Shown here in pieces: positions 59,128-64,000 of a DNA stretch of 64,000 bases (positions are counted from its first letter, which is position 1; each line of letters opens with the position of its first letter). This DNA comes from Alloalcanivorax balearicus MACL04. GTDB taxonomy: Bacteria; Pseudomonadota; Gammaproteobacteria; Pseudomonadales; Alcanivoracaceae. A program made the translations under genes and the position numbers. The DNA is taken from contig NZ_ARXS01000013.1 in NCBI RefSeq assembly GCF_025532145.1, forward strand, positions 1 to 64,000, read 5' to 3'. The notes under the pieces were generated by a model. It made no database searches. It had not been told where the DNA came from and saw nothing but the letters and a program-made list of their open reading frames with translations.

Positions 59128-59432
59128 AGTCTCCTCCTTTTAATCTCCGGAGGGTTCTCAACGTCTAATGAAAACCCGCAGTTTCTTTGCGGTGGTCACG
59201 TCCCTGATCTCCTCTGCCACCGGCATCAGCAATCATCGCAATTCAGGCTCCATCGATCCGCCGACCATAACCCAACAGTTGCATAACCTGAAGAGCGGTC
59301 ACGAGACAATCACAAAATAGTGTTGAATTACGGTAAGAAAAGATCACCCGGCATGGTGTTTGCCATGCCAATAGGGAAATAATCAAGCCCTGGCCCCGAG
59401 CCTGACCCACCTTAATGTATGAGGAATGCAAC
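59128..59432. other. Intergenic region between UPF0158 and kbp genes
   Basis: About 305 bases with no supported gene. It must hold divergent promoters for the UPF0158 gene and for kbp. A small perfect dyad GGCATGG (59350-59356) / CCATGCC (59363-59369) lies about 65 bases before kbp, in an AT-rich stretch with TTGAATTACGG upstream. No T-run terminator or repeat copy is seen. Confidence 0.5.
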
Positions 59433-59870
59433 ATGGATCTGTTCAGCTTTGCGAAAAACATCGGTAAGAAACTGTTCGGTAGCGATGACACGGACGCAGC
59501 CGACAAAATCAAAGCACACATTCTGGAGGACAATCCCGGCGTATCAAACCTGGAGGTGAAATTCGCCGACGGCTGCGCCACGCTCAGTGGCGATTGCGAG
59601 AACCAGGCGGCCAAGGAAAAAGCCGTGCTGCTGGCCGGCAACGTTGAAAACGTGGAAAAAGTGGAAGGGGACGCCCTCACTCTGCCGGCGGAAGCGGCGG
59701 TGGAAGAAGTGGAGTACTACGAAATTCAGAAAGGCGACACTTTGTGGAAAGTGGCCAGCCAGTTTTACGGCGACGGCAACAAATACACCGCCATCTTCGA
59801 AGCCAACCGTGAAGTGATCAAGGATCCTGACCTGATCTACCCCGGCCAGAAAATCCGTATTCCAAAATAA
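59433..59870 (+). CDS. kbp: Potassium-binding protein Kbp (BON-LysM)
   Basis: 145 residues, close to E. coli Kbp (YgaU) in length and layout: MDLFSFAKNIGKKLFG, a BON domain (about 20-80; VSNLEVKFADGCATLSGDCENQAAKEKAVLLAGNVENVEKVEGD) and a LysM domain (about 95-145; YEIQKGDTLWKVASQFYGDGNKYTAIFEANREVIKDPDLIYPGQKIRIP). Kbp binds potassium and responds to osmotic stress. ATG 59433 follows TGAGGAATG. The next gene follows after 22 bases. Confidence 0.92.
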   Translation: MDLFSFAKNIGKKLFGSDDTDAADKIKAHILEDNPGVSNLEVKFADGCATLSGDCENQAAKEKAVLLAGNVENVEKVEGDALTLPAEAAVEEVEYYEIQKGDTLWKVASQFYGDGNKYTAIFEANREVIKDPDLIYPGQKIRIPK

Positions 59871-59892
59871 ACGCTGGCAAGGAGACAAGGCC

Positions 59893-60279
59893 ATGGACCT
59901 GATCAACCAACTGGTATCCACTCTCGGGGTCAGTGGCCAGCAAGCCGAAGGCGGTACTGGCCTGCTGATGAAACTGGTGAAAGACAATCTCTCCGGCACC
60001 GACTTCGGCCACATTCTCGGCGCCGAACCCAAACTGGAAGGGATGATGTCGCAAGCCCCGGAAAGTGGCGGAGATTCCTTGCTGGGCATGGCCGGAGGCC
60101 TGCTCTCCAGTATGGGCAGTGACAAACTGGCGGGGCTGACACAAATCGCCGGCGGCATGCAAAAGCTGGGATTGGACAAGGATACCCTGGTGCAGTTTAT
60201 TCCGGTGATCCTGCAGTATTTCCAGAAACAGGGACAAGGCGATATCGCGGGTCTGATTCAGAAAGCATTGCCGTTCTGA
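59893..60279 (+). CDS. DUF2780 small protein
   Basis: 128 residues. MDLINQLVSTLGVSGQQAEGGTGLLMKLVKDNLSGTDFGHIL at the start and GDIAGLIQKALPF at the end follow the DUF2780 pattern, with a Gly/Leu-rich middle (SLLGMAGGLLSSMGSDKLAGLTQIAGGMQKLGLDKDTLVQFIPVILQYF). The function is unknown. It is in one transcript with kbp, which suggests an osmotic or envelope-stress role. ATG 59893 follows AAGGAGAC. Confidence 0.82.
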   Translation: MDLINQLVSTLGVSGQQAEGGTGLLMKLVKDNLSGTDFGHILGAEPKLEGMMSQAPESGGDSLLGMAGGLLSSMGSDKLAGLTQIAGGMQKLGLDKDTLVQFIPVILQYFQKQGQGDIAGLIQKALPF

Positions 60280-60351
60280 GACAGCAGGCTCCGGTAATAC
60301 GCACACGCCTTCGTTAAAGGGCCATTGCGTTCCATAAAACGGGACTACGAA

Positions 60352-60390
60352 GCCGCGGAAGGAGCTTGCCTTGCAAGCTCCTTCCGCGGC
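60352..60390. repeat. REP-like palindrome
   Basis: GCCGCGGAAGGAGCTTGC (60352-60369) pairs perfectly with GCAAGCTCCTTCCGCGGC (60373-60390) around a three-base loop. GACTACGAA precedes it, as in the 51363 copy (GATTACGAA). It is a compact version of the family that also occurs near 6974, 46103 and 51363. It lies between the convergent ends of the DUF2780 and acyl-CoA dehydrogenase genes and could act as a bidirectional terminator. Confidence 0.8.
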
Positions 60391-60407
60391 CTTCCTCACC
60401 ACCGGCG

Positions 60408-61610
60408 CTACAACATTCCCACGAACCGGTTACGCATGGCGTGCCGGGTGGCGTCCTTGATACCCAGGGAATCCTCACCAATCAACACCCGCTGCACGTT
60501 CTCGGAGCCCTCCCCCACCGTCAGCATGTCGATGTAGGCGTTAATCTTCTTGACCGGGTATTCCGCGGTCAGGGCATTGCCACCCAGGACTTCCCGCGCC
60601 ACATCCCCAGCCAGACGCGCCGCCTGAGTGGCGAAGTATTTGGCACGGGACGCCACCCGCGTCGACACCCGCCCCTGGTCCATGGTCCAACCCACGCGCA
60701 GGGACATCAGCCGCGCCGCCTCCACCGCCACCGTGGCATCGGCGATACGCTCCTGAATCAATTGGAAGCGGGCGATCGGCTTACCGCCGATGATGCGCTC
60801 GTTGGCGTAGTTCCGCGCCAGCTCCAGAGCGGATTGCGCCAGACCGGTCAACCGTCCGCTGACCGTCAGACGGCCGTACTCCAGAGCGTTCATGGCGATA
60901 CGAAAACCCTCTCCCTCTTCCCCCAGACGGTTCTCCACCGGCACCACGAAGTCATCCAGAAACACGGTGCAACTGCGCAGCGATCTGGACAGGCTGGGCA
61001 ATTCGATGGGCTGTGCGCTGTAGCCCTCGAATTGTTTCGGCTGCACGATGAACGCGGTGATACCGGTATGTGCCGGATCGGCGTGCGGATCGGTTTTGGC
61101 GAACAACACGCCCACATCGGTGGCATGGGAAAAAGTAATCCACATTTTCGAGCCGTTCAGGCGGTACACGTCGCCATCACGCCTGGCCACGGTGCGCATT
61201 GAACCGGCCGGATCGGAGCCACTGCCTTCTTCGGACAAGGCGAACATGCCGATCTGCTCACCGGCGATCAACCCTGGTACGAATTGCCGCGCCTGCTCTT
61301 CCGTGCCCCAGTTATAGATGGTGTAAGGGCAGGTCATCGATTGCATGTTCATGGCGTAACCGAATTCCGGCGCCAGCCGGGAAATTTCCTCGGCGATCAC
61401 CGACACCGCCAGAAAGCCGGCGGCACTTCCGCCCAACTCTTCCGGAAAAGGTGCGCCGAACAGGCCGGCCTTTCCCATCTCCCGAATCAACGGATAGGCG
61501 AATTCCTCACGCTCCTCAAAACCCTTGATGCCGGGAATCAGGTGCTTTTCACAAACATCGGTGACCGCATCACGCAGTGTCACCAGTTCTTCAGGCAGAT
61601 CGAAATTCAT
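60408..61610 (-). CDS. Acyl-CoA dehydrogenase family protein
   Basis: 400 residues. FALSEEGSGSDPAGSMRTVARRDGDVYRLNGSKMWITFSHATD, the GGKPIARFQLIQERIADATV segment and the catalytic Glu region MLTVGEGSENVQRVLIGED are typical. The C-terminus and the acid-region wording differ from the enzyme at 34734, so the substrate should differ. It is followed upstream by an IclR gene on the same strand and a CoA-transferase on the other, together a second carboxylate-CoA cassette. Confidence 0.92.
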   Translation of the reverse strand: MNFDLPEELVTLRDAVTDVCEKHLIPGIKGFEEREEFAYPLIREMGKAGLFGAPFPEELGGSAAGFLAVSVIAEEISRLAPEFGYAMNMQSMTCPYTIYNWGTEEQARQFVPGLIAGEQIGMFALSEEGSGSDPAGSMRTVARRDGDVYRLNGSKMWITFSHATDVGVLFAKTDPHADPAHTGITAFIVQPKQFEGYSAQPIELPSLSRSLRSCTVFLDDFVVPVENRLGEEGEGFRIAMNALEYGRLTVSGRLTGLAQSALELARNYANERIIGGKPIARFQLIQERIADATVAVEAARLMSLRVGWTMDQGRVSTRVASRAKYFATQAARLAGDVAREVLGGNALTAEYPVKKINAYIDMLTVGEGSENVQRVLIGEDSLGIKDATRHAMRNRFVGML

Positions 61611-61663
61611 GGTGTCTTCCTATATTAAATCGTCATACGCACAATGACGGTCAGCCATCAGCT

Positions 61664-62422
61664 TCAGCCTCGATGGCGTTGTTCTATATCCCGGGCGGCG
61701 GCGGTAAGCAGCGGAACGTATTTCTGCTCCAGTTCCGTCAGAGACATGACCTGGGCGGGCACAATAATGTTGAAGCAGCACACCACCTGATCGTCATGCC
61801 GTACCGGCACCGCCACCGCCCGAATGGTTTTCATCAACTCCTGATTACTGGTGGCATAGCCTTGTTTACGCACCTTTTTAATCAGCTTTTCCAGCTTGTC
61901 ACGGCTGTCCGCCAGAACCTCATCCGGCTCCTGCAGCGGGGCCAGGAGATCGAGAATCGCCGCTCTCTCCGCATCCGGACAGAACGCCAGATAGGCCCGC
62001 CCCAGAGCAGTACTGGTCATCGGTACCCGTGACCCCACCGAACGGTTGATCGAGAACGTACCGGGCTGACGATTGGTGTCGGCGATCACCATCTTGCCGT
62101 GCTGATAAAGAGCCAGATCCGAAGGCCAGCCGGTTTTTTCCCGCAATGTCTTCAGAACCGGCGCGGCCACCGCCAATAACGCCTGATCAGGGCGGAAGTT
62201 GTTGGACAGGGACAGTACCCGCGCGGTAACGATGTAACGCCGAGCGTCGTTCATTACCGAGATGTAGCCGGCATGCACCAGGGTTTCCAGCAACCGTACC
62301 GTGGATGCCTTTGGCAATCCGGTGTCCTCGGTAATCTCTCGCAGACTCGCCGGCCCCAACCGGTTGACCGCTTCCAACACTTTCAACCCTTTCAGAACCG
62401 CGGACACCGGTGCGTATGCCAT
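61664..62422 (-). CDS. IclR-family transcriptional regulator
   Basis: 252 residues, the normal family length. The wing is VLKGLKVLEAVNRLGPASLREITEDTGLPKASTVRLLETLVHAGYI, and the effector domain has GSRVPMTSTALGRAYLAFCP and RKQGYATSNQELMKTIRAVAVPV. In contrast to the protein at 35931 it has a single helix-turn-helix. It is divergent from the CoA-transferase at 62560 and precedes the acyl-CoA dehydrogenase by 53 bases. The palindrome at 62447-62465 is its likely site. Confidence 0.92.
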   Translation of the reverse strand: MAYAPVSAVLKGLKVLEAVNRLGPASLREITEDTGLPKASTVRLLETLVHAGYISVMNDARRYIVTARVLSLSNNFRPDQALLAVAAPVLKTLREKTGWPSDLALYQHGKMVIADTNRQPGTFSINRSVGSRVPMTSTALGRAYLAFCPDAERAAILDLLAPLQEPDEVLADSRDKLEKLIKKVRKQGYATSNQELMKTIRAVAVPVRHDDQVVCCFNIIVPAQVMSLTELEQKYVPLLTAAARDIEQRHRG

Positions 62423-62446
62423 CTTCCTCTCTCATGGTTTCCTTGT

Positions 62447-62465
62447 AGGTTCACCAGATGAACCT
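62447..62465. promoter_or_regulatory. Palindromic operator between IclR and CoA-transferase genes
   Basis: AGGTTCA-CCAGA-TGAACCT is a perfect dyad of seven-base arms in the divergent promoter region, 24 bases before the IclR start and about 95 before the CoA-transferase start. IclR regulators usually bind such sites between divergent genes. Confidence 0.6.
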
Positions 62466-62559
62466 TTGATTCAAAATAGCGTTGCACAAAGAAGCAGCAC
62501 CATGCAAGACTGAAAAAACAAGATCGTCGGCGCCCGGCGCCGTGCCGTAAGGAGATCTC

Positions 62560-63771
62560 ATGTTCGAATTACTGAAGGGCATCCGGGTGCTGGATCTGAG
62601 CACCGTGGTACTCGGCCCGTTCGCTTCCCAGCTTCTTGCCGACCTGGGCGCCGACGTGATCAAGGTGGAGGCACCGGAAGGAGACATCTTTCGCGCCGCA
62701 GCGCCAGCCCGGCACACTGGTATGGGCGCCGGCTTTCTCAATCTGAATCGAAACAAACGTTCTCTGGTCATTGATCTGAAAACCACCGAAGGCCAGGCCA
62801 CACTGCACAAACTGATCAAGGGCTCCGACGTGCTGCTTCACAACGTGCGCCCGGCCGCCGCACAAAAACTGGGCATCGACGACACCACCGTACGGAGCCT
62901 GAATCCCCGCCTGGTGTACTGCGCGGCGGTGGGCTTCGGCGGTGATGGGCCTTATGCCGATGACCCGGCCTATGACGACATCATGCAAGCCATCAGCGGA
63001 CTGGCCTCCCTCAACCATACCCCCGATTCACCCCCGGCCTTCGCCCCCACTGTCCTGGCCGATAAAGTAGCCGGCCTTTACGCCACCATCGGCATCGCCG
63101 CCGCGCTGCTGCACCGCGAGCGCACCGGCCAGGGCGGATCGGTGGAAGCGCCCATGTTCGAGAGTCTGGTGTCTTTTCTATTGGCGGAGCACCTCAGCGG
63201 CCACGTGTTCCAGCCTCCGCTAGGGTCATTGCGTTACGACCGGCTTATGACGCCTTACCGCCGCCCCTATCGCACCGCCGATGGCTATCTCGCCGTGCTG
63301 CCCTACACCTCACGTCACTGGCAGCGCTTCCTCGGCCTGGTCGGCCGTCATGATCTGGCGAACGCGGACTGGGTGCTGGATCCCTCACGTCGCAGCGAGC
63401 GCATTGGCGAACTGTATCAAGTGGCGGCGGAATGCATGCCCGCACAGACCACCGCCTACTGGCTTGCCGCGCTCAAGGAGCAGGACATTCCCTGTGGCCC
63501 GGTGAACACCTTGGAGGATTTGCTCGACGATCCACATCTGCAGGCGGTGGATTTCTTTCAGGAAATCGATCACCCCAGCGAAGGCAAACTACTGGGTACC
63601 CGGCACCCGTTGCGCTTCATCGGGGCCGTCACCCACCCCGACCGGCCGGCGCCGCGGCTCGGGGAAGACAGTCAAAGTGTGCTGGCCGACGCCGGATTCA
63701 GTGACGCTGAGATCCGTGCTTTGCGGGCCAGAGCCGTGGTCAGCATGCCCGCCGCCAACGATCCCGGCTGA
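62560..63771 (+). CDS. CaiB/BaiF-type (class III) CoA-transferase
   Basis: 403 residues. It starts GIRVLDLSTVVLGPFASQLLADLGADVIKVEAPEGD and has LNRNKRSLVIDLKTTEG and CAAVGFGGDGPYADDPAYDDIMQA. The catalytic Asp is Asp168 (TVLADKVAGL), with RTGQGGSVEAPMFESLVSF following. It activates a carboxylate as CoA ester by transfer. It probably feeds the acyl-CoA dehydrogenase encoded on the other side of the IclR gene. ATG 62560 follows AAGGAGATC. Confidence 0.92.
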   Translation: MFELLKGIRVLDLSTVVLGPFASQLLADLGADVIKVEAPEGDIFRAAAPARHTGMGAGFLNLNRNKRSLVIDLKTTEGQATLHKLIKGSDVLLHNVRPAAAQKLGIDDTTVRSLNPRLVYCAAVGFGGDGPYADDPAYDDIMQAISGLASLNHTPDSPPAFAPTVLADKVAGLYATIGIAAALLHRERTGQGGSVEAPMFESLVSFLLAEHLSGHVFQPPLGSLRYDRLMTPYRRPYRTADGYLAVLPYTSRHWQRFLGLVGRHDLANADWVLDPSRRSERIGELYQVAAECMPAQTTAYWLAALKEQDIPCGPVNTLEDLLDDPHLQAVDFFQEIDHPSEGKLLGTRHPLRFIGAVTHPDRPAPRLGEDSQSVLADAGFSDAEIRALRARAVVSMPAANDPG

Positions 63772-63892
63772 CCGTCAAACCGACTCAGGCATCCGCAGGA
63801 TTGGTGGGGCCGCCGCAGTTGATTAGAATGGGCGGTTTCCCGTCGCGCCAGGCGACGGCATGGTCATACCTTTTTCCTAGCCACGGCGGCCC

Positions 63893-64000
63893 ATGAGCAA
63901 CAACACGCACAGGACGCAAAAAAAAGCGCAACCGGCCCCTCCCAGCGCCAGATTGGTACAGCTGGTGGCCGCACTGGGCAACGGCACCGGCCTTGATGCT
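63893..64000 (+). CDS. 5' end of an unidentified gene, cut by the window edge
   Basis: ATG 63893 opens a frame through the window end: MSNNTHRTQKKAQPAPPSAR, then LVQLVAALGNGTGLDA. Only 36 residues are visible. The ribosome site is weak (CACGGCGGCCC). The hydrophobic start is absent, so a soluble protein is suggested; the family is not recognised. Confidence 0.4.
   Translation, partial: MSNNTHRTQKKAQPAPPSARLVQLVAALGNGTGLDA

Noticed and set aside
63845-63875. Stem GTCGC/GCGAC before the last ORF as a terminator
   Set aside because: The stem is short and the T-run begins about 15 bases after it, too far for an intrinsic terminator.
1-64000. CRISPR arrays, tRNA or rRNA genes, prophage or transposase genes
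   Set aside because: No regularly spaced repeats, no cloverleaf or rRNA-like stretch and no transposase or phage protein was seen on either strand.

Overview
The window is a GC-rich, densely packed bacterial chromosome segment with about 68 protein genes, no rRNA or tRNA genes, no CRISPR array and no recognisable phage or transposase gene. The gene set points to a hydrocarbon-degrading marine gammaproteobacterium of the Alcanivorax/Alloalcanivorax type. That set includes an AlkK-type medium-chain acyl-CoA ligase, a Pseudomonas-like oprH-phoP-phoQ locus, RdgC, a LinB-type haloalkane dehalogenase, several CoA-transferases and acyl-CoA dehydrogenases, and Kbp. The genus is an inference from remembered family similarity, not from a search.

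Layout. 0-6.4 kb: a structured dispersed repeat, a zinc metallopeptidase, a MORN-like lipoprotein, a TSUP exporter, and a permease-alcohol dehydrogenase pair. 6.4-9.7 kb: an ECF42-type sigma factor flanked by two DGPF/YCII proteins. 9.8-13.8 kb: rdgC, an arylamine N-acetyltransferase and the AlkK-like ligase. 14-16.8 kb: oprH-phoP-phoQ, with phased PhoP-box-like repeats in front of oprH. 16.8-19.9 kb: small metabolic enzymes, including a dienelactone hydrolase fused to a SnoaL-like domain.

19.9-40.4 kb is mostly one long minus-strand organic-acid uptake region. It holds a TRAP DctPQM system, an amidase, a tripartite tricarboxylate transporter with two tandem binding proteins plus CoA-transferase, acyl-CoA dehydrogenase and an unusual two-headed IclR regulator, and then a TAXI-type TRAP system. 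An identical 17-base palindromic site lies in front of both TRAP operons, which suggests shared control. The logic would be import of a carboxylate, loading onto CoA, and oxidation.

41.1-43.3 kb carries rtcB (RNA ligase) with an elaborate leader: a promoter whose spacer is a palindrome, a 10-codon ORF and a strong intrinsic terminator. A small downstream gene has its coding frame running through its own intrinsic terminator, so terminated mRNA would be non-stop. A second copy of the structured repeat follows immediately. 43.3-60 kb contains a phospholipase-D lipoprotein, hydrolases and reductases, an AtoE-like carrier, the haloalkane dehalogenase, a TetR-DUF1348 operon divergent from two glutathione-related genes, a lone AAA ATPase, DUF481 and UPF0158 proteins, and kbp-DUF2780. 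60.4-63.8 kb is a second acyl-CoA dehydrogenase / IclR / CoA-transferase cassette. The window ends in a truncated ORF.

Two families of intergenic repeats recur: a roughly 400-base element with terminal inverted repeats and long hairpins (two full copies plus fragments), and a short REP-like palindrome (four sites). Both show paired base changes that preserve the stems.
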